Source: Chondrus crispus
Lineage: Eukaryota; Rhodophyta; Florideophyceae; Gigartinales; Gigartinaceae
DNA: 64,000 nucleotides
Assembly: GCF_000350225.1 (NCBI RefSeq)
Contig: NW_005179159.1
Location: forward strand, 1 to 64,000
Direction of reading: 5' to 3'
Shown here in pieces: positions 9,307-20,005 of this stretch. Below the pieces are notes generated by a model. The model did no database searches and was not told where the DNA came from. It was given only the letters and a program-made list of their open reading frames with translations. The position numbers and the translations under genes are program-made. Position 1 is the first letter of the stretch; each line of letters begins with the position of its first letter.

Positions 9307-12036
9307 TGAGGCTATGTCCTCTATTGAGGCATCGTTTTCCAATCCCGCCAAAAGGCCTAAACCCCCAAACTGTCCCTAACGGTGAGCCATACACTTTCCC
9401 GCCCTCCTTTCCTTACACTCAGCACCTTTTAACCATAGCATCTGGCCTATATTTGTCCAGAGACATACTAAAACTTGAGACGAGGAAGCTCAAAAATTTC
9501 TCAGTCCCAAAAATGGCCGAAGACAGTCGTCTCACTGGCGGCGCATATGTCAACTGCGTGGCACCACGGGTTCTACGCCCTAACGAAGCCCGCAACATAT
9601 TTGGGACAGGCTACAAGTCCGTCAAGTTGGAAGGGCGTGTGCTGGAAGTGCTGCCAAAAATTGTGAATGGCAGAAAATACAACCATCTTCGATGTGTTTT
9701 TCTTATTGGAACTAGAAAAAAGTATGCCACATTGCCTCTTGGATCCGTCAAGGCAGGCCGCGTAGCGTCAATGGGGCGCGAACCAGACAGAGATCCACTT
9801 GACATCTTAGAAAATGACTTTAGTGGCCAATCAGCACAACGTCCCTCTTCGCCCTCAACTCGAGCCCCCCCGATGATCCATGATCATCACGCAGATGACG
9901 TGCATAACACACAACATAGCCCCACAGCCAGATCAACCCCGCCACTATCACCACCTTCAATTGGTCAGATTGAAATGTCCACCATTGGAGACAGCTCAGA
10001 GTCCGAAACTTACGTGGCACATAATCAAAAATGGAAACTTGGAGCTTCAGGCGAGTCTCTGAATGGGGATGTTCGAAAGATTTCATGGAGTGTACTGTGC
10101 CCAGACGGAACTGTCATCAAGCAAGGGATCGCTCATGAACACATGAAACCGTATGACTACTTTCTCGCTATGTTCCCAATTAGTCATCTTCCGCTTATTG
10201 TTTCACTTACAAACCACAACCTTCGTGCTGAGAATTGCTTGGATACTTCTGCAGGCGAAATACTTAAGTTTATCGGTACACTTCTACTGATGACACGGGT
10301 GAAGTTTTCTGAACGACGTGAGCACTGGAGCCGGCAGTCCCATTCAGATTTTCTGAGCGTGCCAAATTTTTCAAGAGTGATGTCGCGGGTGAGGTTCGAG
10401 TCGCTACTACGCTGTATAAGATTTTAGTCGGCAGTCTCAAGCACACCCGGAGACATATACAGAAGAGCGTCAATGGCAGTTATGTGAAGGTTTCGTTGAT
10501 GCTATTAACCAGCATCGTCTCCAGCATGTTACTCCGTCTGAGTTGCTGTGTGTAGACGAGTCCATTTCACGCTGGTATGGGTTGGGAGGCTCATGGATTG
10601 ACGTTGGATCGCCACATTATGTGGCCCTTGACCGCAAACCCGAGAACGGATTGCAAATTCAAAATATCGCTTGTGGCCGTTTAGGAATCATGCTGAGTCT
10701 AAAACTTGTGAAATCTGCAGTCGAAACGGCACGTATCAGTAGCCAATCACATGAAGCACTTAACCATGGTACAAAAATATTGGTTGATTTATGTACGCCG
10801 TGGAATGACAAAGAGCGAATAGTATGTGCAGATAGCTATTATGCATCGGTGGAGGCGGCGGAAACATTGCTGGAAAAAATCTGCGATTTACTGGTGTCAT
10901 CAAATCATGTACAAAAAGATTTCCCATGGGATATTTCAATAATCAGCAGCTTTTCGAGAAGGGAAGCTATAAAAAGCTAATCAGTAACCTCCGGCTGAGT
11001 AGCGGTGAGCAAAAGGTCATTGCAGCCGTTTGTTGGCTGGACCGGACAAGACGACACTTTGTATCGACCGTCGGTAGTACTTCGCGCACTGTGCTGCAGG
11101 AAAGGGTAAGATGGCGTCAGTTTACAGATGGTGCGTGTCGGATGGTAGTTCAAGTTGAGATGCCGCAGTTGGCATTTCAATATTACGGTGCTTGTGATTC
11201 GATTGACAGACACAACCGATTCAGACAGGATAGCATTGATCTCGAAAAATCCGTGGAAACAAAGGACTGGAGTTTTAGGATGAACTGCTTACTTATTGGT
11301 GTGATAATAAGTGACGCTTTCGTACTGTACGAAGGAGGTCGCGGAGGACGTCCTGTCATGAAGAAGCATCAATTCTGGTGTGCATTGGCTACAGAACTAA
11401 TTCGGAACAGGGTTGATGACACTGGGCTGCGGTGCAGAGATGGGTGGGAACCAATTGTTCCTAAAATGGTCCCTCGCAGCGGTACGGCTGCTCATCTTAC
11501 TCGCACGAAAAAGCGCCGCAGGGATAGAGATGGTAATTTCAGGTCAGGTCGCCTTCAAAAGAAGTGCAAATTGTGTGCAAAGAAGAGTAAGTGGGTGTGT
11601 TCCTCCTGCTTAGAAGATGCTGATAAGGAGTCTTTTATATGTCACTCACAAACAGAGCGAGACGGGTTCGAAAAGCATCTAAACAAATGCCATTAGCTAC
11701 ATATGGGTTCAGTAAACTTTGGGAGAGCTGGTGGTATGTTACAGTTATATAGAAAGTTGTCAATAGTCGAATTGGTGCTTACTACATGTGCATATTTTCA
11801 TTCTCTGCTCGACAAACAGACTATGCGCGCGAAGTATCAGCTCATTGACCTTGCAGAGGCGTTTCTGTCCATTGGTAATATTTCGTTCCTCCCCTGTCTT
11901 CCAGGGTAAAGAAAGATGAACAGTCAGGGAGCGGTGTCCAGCTAGGGCGAGAGCAGTACGCGATGAGATTTCAATGGGCTCATTTGAGATTTTTTGGACC
12001 TCAAATGAGACTATTTCAATGTCAAATAGACACTAG
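9278..12036 (+). mobile_element. piggyBac-like transposon nested in the pogo element
   Basis: The left end CTAGTGTCTATTTGACA (9278-9294) is the exact reverse complement of 12020-12036. The outer CTAG is palindromic, so it may be a target duplication or part of the inverted repeat; the usual piggyBac TTAA is absent. Motifs related to CTCAAATGAG recur inside both ends (9301-9310, 11979-11988, 12000-12009) and look like subterminal binding sites. The element carries a piggyBac-type transposase and interrupts the coiled-coil end of the surrounding pogo transposase. Confidence 0.75.
9513..11696 (+). pseudogene. piggyBac-like transposase with two frameshifts
   Basis: The probable start is ATG 9513 (MAEDSRLTGG), after a purine-rich leader. 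The family pattern DDE_Tnp_1_7 is recognisable: FIGTLLLM, then LCVDESISRWYG (first Asp), IVCADSYYAS (second Asp), FTGVIKSCTKRFPMGYF, and YGACDSIDRHNRF (third Asp). A C-terminal Cys/His-rich zinc domain starts at CKLCAKKSKWVCSSC. An extra base in the TTTT run at 10422-10425 and a missing base in the six-A run at 10874-10879 shift the frame out and back. Apart from those two the protein is open, so the copy is either recently dead or has homopolymer sequencing errors. Confidence 0.82.
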
Positions 12037-12187
12037 AAAGAGACGCAAAACGCATGTCATAGACACAGTCGGGCCAGAATTGAGCACCGATCAACATTCC
12101 GAGGTTTCACTCTGGAAAGCAGCTAATGCGTTGCTCAGTTTGTCAAATACAAATAGTGGTGTTCGAGAAATAAATTGTCCCAAATAA
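11963..12187 (+). pseudogene. end of nested element plus C-terminal remnant of the pogo transposase
   Basis: A short open frame runs from the subterminal repeats of the piggyBac-like element into about 50 codons downstream of 12036. The part after 12036 is best read as the displaced C-terminus of the pogo transposase. I recognise no motif in it. Confidence 0.4.
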
Positions 12188-12193
12188 AGCCCT

Positions 12194-13139
12194 TTTGAAG
12201 TGTTGGAATTCCATTCCATGAAGAGGAGTAATCGATTATATGAGAGAATCAGTGGACACAGATGACAATCGGACTTGCGCAGAGTCATTGGAACAGATAT
12301 GCTGACCTCTCAAAGGTCTTGAATGCCTGATTTTGTGATTTTCCTAGCGTCTGGGTTCTGTTGAGCAAAATGCGTCACAAATTTAGCCCTCTGGGAAGGG
12401 TAAAACCGAATAGAAAGAACTGAATGTCTCTAGGCTACTATTATATAATTAACATAAAGAAGAAAAGCGCTTACTGTAAGCTATTTTCTTTTGAACAGCT
12501 TTATGTGCATCAACGAATTCTTTTTCGCTAGAATTGACGAGCATATGCTTGTCAGAATAGAGTAGATGCCTCCACTTGGATATTTAGCTCACAGTATTTT
12601 TAGAGCCCGGATGGATCGGTACTGATCGTAATTGTACTTGCGATATCTTCAAGAACTTTCTATCTGAAAGCCTTCACAATTCGCTACAGTATGGCCAGCA
12701 GTGATATCCGAATTCATCCTCTTCAATAGTCCCTCAGCTACGATACGCATTGGTAGCACTGTTTTTATATACCACTACTGGAGTTAACTCCGAGGATGCA
12801 AGCGCATAGTAACAATAAAACAAAAAGGTCGAGAGGAGGACCACTTCGTAAAACGCGAGGTGGTACGCATCAAAAGAACAAGAGGGAAATCTAAAATATT
12901 ATGGATCACAGGGGTTAGAACTGGGCGCTCTGGGTTGATCGAATTAGAAAATCTCTTGTGCAAATTTAACTTTATACGATCTTGTACCCGGATATCTGAC
13001 TTTGCTTTCAAAATGACAGATACTACCGAAAATATTACGATTAAGCCGCCCGAGGAAACAGATGACTTCAAGTCCTGAAGAATCACAATTTCCGCCGCTT
13101 GTGACAGCAGAGGTATCGAAGATTTATTGTCGAGGTCGA
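12194..13139. other. no gene seen
   Basis: This is AT-rich sequence with short open frames on both strands. None has a recognisable motif or a consistent frame. It may contain very old element debris. Confidence 0.5.
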
Positions 13140-14107
13140 CATCCCACACTCATGAGACGCTGCAGAGCCTTTCGAAACGAACTACAAGAAGGCCAGAAAC
13201 ACGATCGTTGCTGCACTTTATGAAAAGTCTCTCCGGTGGTCAGGTCCTATGTTGGACGGCCTATTGAGATACTTAAAAGGTTTGACAGACGATATGACTC
13301 AAGGTCAGCAGCTACTCAAGCTTCAAAGATGGCTGAGTCGATCAATCTGAGACGTGAAAAATCAACGAGAACAAGAAAGTCATATTGATCAGATGGTCGC
13401 CGTACTCAAGTAGCCTCACAGAATGAAAGCTCAAATCTCTGATGAGTTGTCAATTGATTTATTGATTGCATCTAATCTGGTGCTTGAGCTTTCTGCAGTT
13501 ACAGACCGCCACCGTATGTGCAGAGACCGCCCGTCTACCCCAAGACAGGATCCGAAACGGTTGCCGCTGATCAGGCTGTTGAACGACGTGTTCACCAGGG
13601 CCGTCGACTACCGTTGGAGAGCCACAGCGGGCGTTACGATGGTAACACCGCGCGGCGAATCAGCCGATATCAGAGGAAACTGGACTTGTAGATGAATACC
13701 TACACGTTCGGTGGTCAAGATACAATCGCGGTCCAGGGATTTCTCGGACGCTTTAAGATGGCTTACGACCACAATAGGGTCAGCGATGGCGCGGACGTAT
13801 ATTGTTCCCAGTTTTATCTGGCTAGATAGGATCACGCCCTCCTCCATTCAGGGCAACACTGGAGCACTATGGCAGTCAACGTAGAGCAGCGCGAGTTGCT
13901 CGAAACCCACCTGGAAGCGGTTAACTTCCTTTTACGCACGTACGCTACGGAAGAGGTTATCTCCGAAGCCGTGGGAAATGTCACCGCCTTCCGTCAGGGC
14001 TCCAGTTCGACGGAAGAGGTGCACAGTGACCACTTTTGGGATATAACGCTACGCTGCGGAATCGTCCACTCCGATGCGTGCTTGAAGTCCCTGTTCGTCG
14101 AGGGACG
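13140..14107 (+). pseudogene. Gypsy gag fragment, plus strand
   Basis: Scattered frames show the layout of the Gag proteins in this window. They are a coiled-coil-like N-terminal part (about 13180-13500, two stops), then the MNTYTFGGQDTI region at 13693, then AVNFLLRTYATEEVI at about 13915. The last matches AVNWLLRTYATNIQI in the minus-strand Gag at 16409-17098. The fragment stops at about 14107, where it meets a pol fragment reading the other way. Confidence 0.65.
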
Positions 14108-14111
14108 CCCA

Positions 14112-17098
14112 CTCTGATTGTGATCGGGAGATGACCCCGCTTGAGTTCATCCCATCTACGGCGTCTTGTTCGGCTTGTCGAGACCGTGGTCCAGCCCGAT
14201 ATGGCTGACATCGAAACGGCTTCGAGCCGGGGTTGAGTTCGATACGGTAATGCGTAGCGCGGACTTCCCTGAGGTCGCCACTCCACATACGGGAGTACGG
14301 CGTAAGCATGTCACGTACGCGAGTGCGGACGTGCGACTGCAGATTGTGGTACAATTGCCAAGTGGCGCTACTGTACTAGGCGGGCGCCAGAGGCCTCGCC
14401 AAGTACAGTAGTAAGATGTTAACCGATACGGTGCATACGTGGCCAGCACGTGTAGATGTGGCCACGTGGGAGTCCACTTGTAGTTAGTGGCACCAGCTAG
14501 TGCAGGTGTACACGTGGTGCGCGGCCGATCGGTGGGTTAGTACAGTAGTCATTTTTAGTTACCGTAAGCTACAGTAAGCTGGCTACAGTATGTACAGCTA
14601 CTGTAGACCGTGCGGTGCCACCGCCCTACTAGGGGGTATAAGATAGGGGGGCACCGGGCTGGAGGTAAACCGAGGCAAGCACGCCTCCCCTTACTTCCTA
14701 CCCTAGTCCTTTACCGTACGGTTAAGTAAGTCCCTCAGGTTTCCAGCTCGCCACCGGTCGTACTGCTCTACACCCCAGTACGACTGCGCGTGTCCAGTGC
14801 GGTGTACCTCCCTTGTCCAGTGCTTCCTACAGTTCCGGATTATTCTACCTGACACTCCAGTGTAGCGGTCCCCCAGGCTCCCTCATTTTTAGGTACAGCC
14901 TGTCCTTTTCCGTTTACGGTTTAGCGTCCCTACGGTTGTACCACACAGATGTTGGAGAGAGACAGCGTCAACCTCTTGGGGTTCTTCCTTCGACGAAGCC
15001 GGGAGGAGCTTCTTCCCCCTCTCAGATTGGGGCTCGTCCCCTTCTGTAAATTCCGCCGCCAGGAGGGCGTCGAGAGGCATCGCAGTGCGTATCATCGCAC
15101 GCGGATGGGGGTAACGTACCCCAGCACCTAGTACTTCGAGAGGCGCTTGGGGCTGTGGCGAAGTTGGCCAACAAGACCTTGAACTCTCGAAGTGCGGTGA
15201 TGTGCGCGACCCCATTCGACAGGGAGACGCGGTGTTTCGCATATAGCTGGGGGTTGGGGTCCAATGCGGAAAGACCAGTACGACCGTTGGTCACATGCAC
15301 CCAGACTTGCGTCCCGGGTTGTATAATAACCGGACGAGACACCTTGAGTTTGGGGGAAACTCGACCCGGGTCGTTGTCATACTCCTGTTCCGAGGAAAGC
15401 GGAGGCACGTCGGCTCGACGAGTTGCCGGTTTTCTCACGATGGGGACTTTTGTGCCATCATCGAGCTCAACCACCTTCCGACGTGGAATGGCCTCGACAA
15501 ACTTGTGGTTAAAGTCACAGCCCAGGATGACTGGAGCTGCCAGACGCTGGCAAACGATGAACTTGCATTTCATGGTGCGATTTGCTAGTCGAACAACGAG
15601 GGTGACGGAGCCGCTTGTTCGTAATGGCCGCCAGGTCGCGTCGGCGATAGTCGGGACTTCCCCCGGTTCGAGTAAGCTCTCCCATCCTTTGGACAGGGTG
15701 TCGGCGCGGACAAAATTGGAGCCGGCACCCGTGTCCAGGATGGTGAGTTGACGCACCATGATGGAGGTGGTGAGCCCAAGGTCTGCGTAGACCTTGTAAT
15801 TACGTCGAGACAGTGATAAACTGGCTCGACGGCCTTGTCATCGGGGGAGTGCCTCCCGTTGTTCAGACGCCATGGTCGGCGGAGCGTCCCCATGCCCGTC
15901 GGATCGGGGTTGGAGGGGCTCGCTTAGCGAGCGTGTCTCCGTCCCAAGACGCGGATCGCCGGCTTCGGGGGCGGGGGTGACGCGGTATTCCGCGATGGAA
16001 TGTCATCGATTTTCAGCTGTGGGTCCCCTAGTTTTTCGGAGGTGCGGTCTTGCCGTTCGGAGGGCTTGACTTCTCCGATGCGGAGGGAGACTTCGACAGC
16101 AAGACGAGTGCGATCAGCCGATTAGCCTCGAAACTGAGGAGTGCTACGGCGCGCAAGTACGTGTCTGCCGGAACACGGGCCTTCTGTGCCGCCGTGAGCT
16201 TCTCAAAATTATGAGGGACGAGCGACACATCGCGCACCTTCATGCTACAGTCGGGGATAATATGATCCCCGACTTTGTAGCATGTGTAGCAGATGATTTG
16301 TGGGGAAGGTGTCTTCATGTCCCGGGATCCCTCTCGACCGGCAAAACCGGGAGACTTCTCGCGCGGTCTCGGAAGCCGGGGTGGGTCCTTGTATGCCGGC
16401 CGCCGCTCTCAGTAGAACAACGAATCCTTATCGTTAAAAGAGGATCCCTCGGTGGGAAACGAAGGTGATCCAGCCGCGGCGGTGAACGGCTCATCATTGG
16501 CGAGGAAGTTCTTGGTGTCCAGGCCGGTATGATAGCTCGGGGTCAGACCGGCGGTTGTAGATGAGGGCATACTGTCTGCCATCGCCAACACTTGCTTGGC
16601 AGCGGGCTTCGCGAAGTCGACGCGTCTTCTCGCGCCAGCCGTCTGCGCGCGGTAGGCCGCCCCTTGAGTGCGGGCTTCGGCCACCGTGTTCTCGAATGAG
16701 GATCGGGGGCGATTCTCCCTTGCCTGGAGCACCAACGGCTTGATCGCCGGAAGGAGGCCCTCTATGAACAAGGTAGTGCGTTCATAGGGGGAATGGATAT
16801 CCCCACACCACGCGAGGGCGGTTAACATACGAGCGGCATACTCGGTCTTAACTTCGCCGGGTTTTCGGCGTAAATCCCGCACCACAGAAAGCGCTTGCTC
16901 GATCTGAATATTCGTAGCATACGTACGAAGCAACCAGTTCACTGCTGCTGGCCACGACGCAATCCCTTGATTGCGTCGGAAATATCCTCGATGGGATTCA
17001 TACGCCTCCGTGGCCGGCGGGTTGACGAGATGCGGCAAGAACAGCGGTCGGTTCAAAAAAGGATTTTTCCAGAGTAAAAAGATTAACAATTTTCCCAA
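14112..17098 (-). pseudogene. old Gypsy gag-pol copy, minus strand, 3' truncated
   Basis: Reading leftward: Gag (17098-16409), a nucleocapsid zinc knuckle CYTCYKVGDHIIPDC (about 16290), a retropepsin with LDTGAGSNFV (about 15740), a linker, and the start of reverse transcriptase (RDMLTPYSRMWSG, SEWAS). Homology then ends at about 14112. Frameshifts separate the parts, for example near 15140. A 601-bp solo LTR splits it at 14345-14945. If that LTR and one target copy are removed, the frame reads through without a break (VSLQHLQSHV), so the LTR arrived after this copy. Confidence 0.8.
14340..14950. mobile_element. solo LTR with 5-bp target duplication
   Basis: The LTR runs 14345-14945 (601 bp), starts TGTGGTACAATTG and ends TTGTACCACA. 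It is flanked by CAGAT at 14340-14344 and 14946-14950. It contains a TATA-like GGGGGTATAAGATA at about 14632. The ends resemble the other Gypsy LTRs here. A solo LTR is what remains when the two LTRs of one element recombine. Confidence 0.88.
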
Positions 17099-17265
17099 AA
17101 ATAGGCTAAATTCTTACTGTAGTCATCCGCGCATACCGTCTATTTACGGCGCGACGACCAGAACCGCAACGCGCCTAGTGCTCCCCTTCCTATTACCGCA
17201 CCACCGAGACAGACCGTCTCCTTTTCCTCTCGATCCTCGCTCCGCCGTTGCCACAAACCCTCGAA

Positions 17266-17382
17266 ATGGCCTCCCTTCCTGTCCTCGTCCCGACCGCGCG
17301 GCCCCTTCCCCGCCGCGCCATCTGCCACACACGCACGTCCTCCCACAACGGAAGAGATAGGTCATGCGCAGTTGTTCAGTAG
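17266..17382 (+). other. possible plastid-targeting leader of a lost gene
   Basis: The ORF from ATG 17266 reads MASLPVLVPTARPLPRRAIC and stops after 38 codons. Its start MAS, its Ser/Thr/Arg/Pro content and its lack of acidic residues before the end fit a chloroplast transit peptide. Nothing coding follows. It may be the first exon of a truncated gene, or chance. Confidence 0.25.
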
Positions 17383-17434
17383 TCTTGACAGTTTTCTCTA
17401 CATGCGCCTCTGCGTGCCGCTTTACATCAATATT

Positions 17435-17483
17435 GTTATGTGTGGCAATGATTGCCACACATAACTTGGCATTATGCCAAGTT
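17435..17483. repeat. two overlapping hairpins with 1-nt loops
   Basis: Arms 17435-17449 and 17451-17465 (15 bp) overlap by three bases with arms 17463-17472 and 17474-17483 (10 bp). Both are perfect and have a one-base centre. Confidence 0.85.
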
Positions 17484-18139
17484 GCGGTGAGTTTTTGCCA
17501 TGGCAGAGCTGGAGAAGGTTCTTCTTGTGATATATACAGCCGTCCCTCTTTTGTGTTGCTCACCGGGCCTTAATATTGTAAGACTAGCGATCCCTTCAGT
17601 CGCAGTGTAGACACACTTTGTGGACTTGATTGGGAATTGTTAGATGAACCAAGCAAAAGAGATCCGTCCGAAAAAACTTCAACGCCTCTGAGTATTGATC
17701 TCCAAGACACTGAATAATTGCGTCCAACCCAGATCAATTCATCCGCCCATTGCGCAAATGACAGCCATGTTCACATTGTCAGACATCGTTCCCCTGTTTC
17801 CGTGTGTCTACGCAAATGCATTCCAAGCATAATAAATAGATCACCATCTTCATTAAGGACCGTGTACTGTAGTCACCCAGTTTAGGGTCTGCGATATTGC
17901 ATCAGCACCGCGCACTCGAGTGTGTGCAACGGCAAATCCAATTCGGACCACGTCTCCAAACTCCTCGTCACGTACAAGCTAAGCCCGACTGTCGTCGGAT
18001 AATAATCACCTGCTTTCCCATAGTTATTGATATCTTTCCCCATCATACTACGCACATCGGCAGCATCATGCTGTACTAACCACAGCAATTATCCACTTAG
18101 AGCGTGCACATTCATTTCAGTTTCCATCAATCTTCCTGC

Positions 18140-18625
18140 CTTCACGACTAGTTTCCGCCGAATGCAAATCCAAACCCAACGCTGCATTCCCGGACTGCAT
18201 GAAGCAGTTTGAAACTGTATAGAAGCGCAGAGATTTTGTCGGAGAAATTCTCCGACAAAATCTCTGCGCTTCTATACTCTGGCAAATCCATTGGATTGAA
18301 GCAAGTTTGAGCCAAGGGAAGGCGCACTGTGTTCCCGGAGACATAATGAATCTGGAATTTTTGCACCCCATTCATACCCGGAAGCGTCTCAAAGCCCTCC
18401 AAGGGCACTTTGCTCTTTCCTGTCACAAACATCACGAGACGCGCCAGGTCTTCTTGATCCATGTTATGATTACATCTCCAGAACCATGTGATCAGCGGTG
18501 ATGCGGCAGTGTAGCCTGTATATTCTACATTCGCTTTCAAATCAGCCATGTCAATGTCTGGCAACCCTGACATGAGTAGTTCTAGCTCCAGCTCGTTATA
18601 GATCCTAATGTCGTCGTAGGGATGA
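18140..18625 (-). pseudogene. HECT ubiquitin-ligase C-lobe fragment
   Basis: Reading leftward from about 18625: ELELLMSGLPDIDMADL, LITWFWRC, VMFVTGKSKVPLEGF, and LPLAQTCFNPMDLPEY with the catalytic Cys of HECT E3 ligases, ending in GFGFA. Only the last third or so of a HECT domain is present and there is no start, so it is a fragment. Between EYRSAEIL and FKLLHAV lie about 13 extra residues created by a 61-bp palindrome (18217-18277). The upstream edge joins an Mfd fragment directly at about 18630. Confidence 0.8.
18217..18277. repeat. palindrome, 30-bp perfect arms, 1-nt loop
   Basis: Arms 18217-18246 and 18248-18277 are perfect reverse complements around a single A. It lies inside the HECT fragment, where the family has no insertion. 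A small palindrome, CAGTTT-G-AAACTG, abuts it on the left at 18204-18216. Confidence 0.92.
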
Positions 18626-18629
18626 GCTC

Positions 18630-19370
18630 TTAGAATCCCTTTTTGAAAGCTTCAATCTGCTTCTCGATCGCCTTCGTCATACGCACTTCCGTCACCAACC
18701 GTACATATACACTATTATCCTCTGTAACTGCAATTTCCCTTCCATTTAGCACCAGATCGACAACTGATTGCTTTCCAAAATCATCATATAGGTGAAATGT
18801 GCGTGGAATTGGCGTAGCTGAAATAAAGAGCGCATCAATACCGCGGTATCGGGCCCGAGTCTTCTCCTTTCGATTAACTCCCAATCTATGTTCCTCTTCA
18901 ACGATCAGCAAGCCCAGGTCTGGAAAATACATTTGTCGTTGAGTAACATCTCAGTGCCTACGGCGACGCGCACCTCTCCAAAGCATAATCTATCTCTGTT
19001 CTCAATGTTTATCTTCCGTGAAGTAAATCTGGTCATGCGGGCCATTGCGACTTTGAGGGAGGCCCCTTCAAATCTGCTTCGAAAAGTATCGTCGTGTTGC
19101 TGCGTCAGAATTGTAGTGGGGGCAAGGATTGCGACATGCTTCCCAGCTGCCCAGACCCCGAGCCCCGCTCGAACTGCAACTTCGGTTTTTCCAAACCCCA
19201 CATCACTGCAAAGCAATCGGTCCATTGGGAGTCGATTCTTACTCTCTCATGAGCTGTTTTTTTGTGACCTCCTGGTCCTCGGCGACGACATCGGCTAGGT
19301 TCTTGCTGGTGAGCGTGACGACATTCGACTCGTCGGCGGCGACGAGAGAGGCGACGAGAGAACCGGTCAA
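18630..19370 (-). pseudogene. transcription-repair coupling factor (Mfd) fragment
   Basis: Reading leftward: MDRLLCSDVGFGKTEVA (Walker A, at 19225), PTTILTQQHDDTF, VGTEMLL, then after a frameshift near 18930 LLIVEEEHRLGV (DEEH box variant) and ISATPIPRT (motif III). This is the SF2 helicase core of Mfd, which clears stalled RNA polymerase. In algae it would be expected in the plastid. About 200 of some 1000 residues remain, broken by a stop just before MDRLL and a shift, so it is dead. The part upstream of 19230 may be N-terminal Mfd sequence but is less clear. Confidence 0.8.
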
Positions 19371-20000
19371 CTAGGGAGGAATGTTTCGAGGGCACGTTTG
19401 GTGATCCGTTGATCGCCGAAGAGACGACTGGGTACGAATTTCCCAATCCCTACGTCCAAAAACCTTTCCCCGTATATTTGTTTATTTTTTTTGAGCGCAT
19501 GCGGTGCCGTGTAATGAGCAAACAAACAGCCGCACACAGCATTACATGCATCAATATCTGGTAAATACCCACAGGCCTTCAGGACCGCCCATAATTTGTT
19601 AGAAGTGGGCGACATATGCTTTAGGCGCGAGCAGGGCTGTATCTGTATGCGCAGCTGCACATACTCCCACACCGAGAAAGAGGGAGAACACGCAGATTCA
19701 ACCTTTGGAATTCAAAATCTCAATCTGGACTTGAGCTCGAAACCCTTTTCTAAGCACCCCGGATGAACGGGGCACCCCAATGAACAGAAATGGATCTCAC
19801 AAGAGAACTTCTTCGGATCTCCCCGAGAAGCGGACATCTTGAACTTCACAGAAGCTTTAATGTCCATAGACCACTGGTCGTTCTGTCGAATGATCTTCAA
19901 ACACTACTGAGCTTTGATAGCATTGTTTCATAGGTTATCTCCCGTGAAAAGAATTTTTCGTGGTAGATCTAGGACCAAAAAGACGGCCATTTCGAAGAAA
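19367..20000 (-). other. unrecognised open frames
   Basis: A 101-codon frame at 19367-19672 and a shorter Cys/His-containing frame at 19712-19900 (HFCSLGCPVHPGC) read on minus. I recognise neither. They lie downstream of the methyltransferase-like pseudogene and may belong to the same element. Confidence 0.3.
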
Positions 20001-20005
20001 TGGAC

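Larger units (their letters stand above)
7247..12193 (+). mobile_element. pogo/Tigger-like DNA transposon, dead, with nested insertion
   Basis: The ends GGCTTAATTTGGGACA (from 7247) and, inverted, GGGCTTTATTTGGGACA (to about 12193) form short terminal inverted repeats. A second copy of the left motif, GGTTTAATTTGGGA, lies at 7230-7243. I could not identify a TA target duplication with certainty, so the outer limits are approximate. Inside is a broken DDE_1-family transposase reading in plus. Its C-terminal part is interrupted at 9278-12036 by another transposon. Confidence 0.7.
17099..18139. other. mostly non-coding, with a possible leader ORF and hairpins
   Basis: Apart from the leader-like ORF at 17266 and the paired hairpins at 17435-17483, I see no gene. 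The first 200 bases are C/T-rich on the plus strand, as in promoter regions. Confidence 0.4.
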
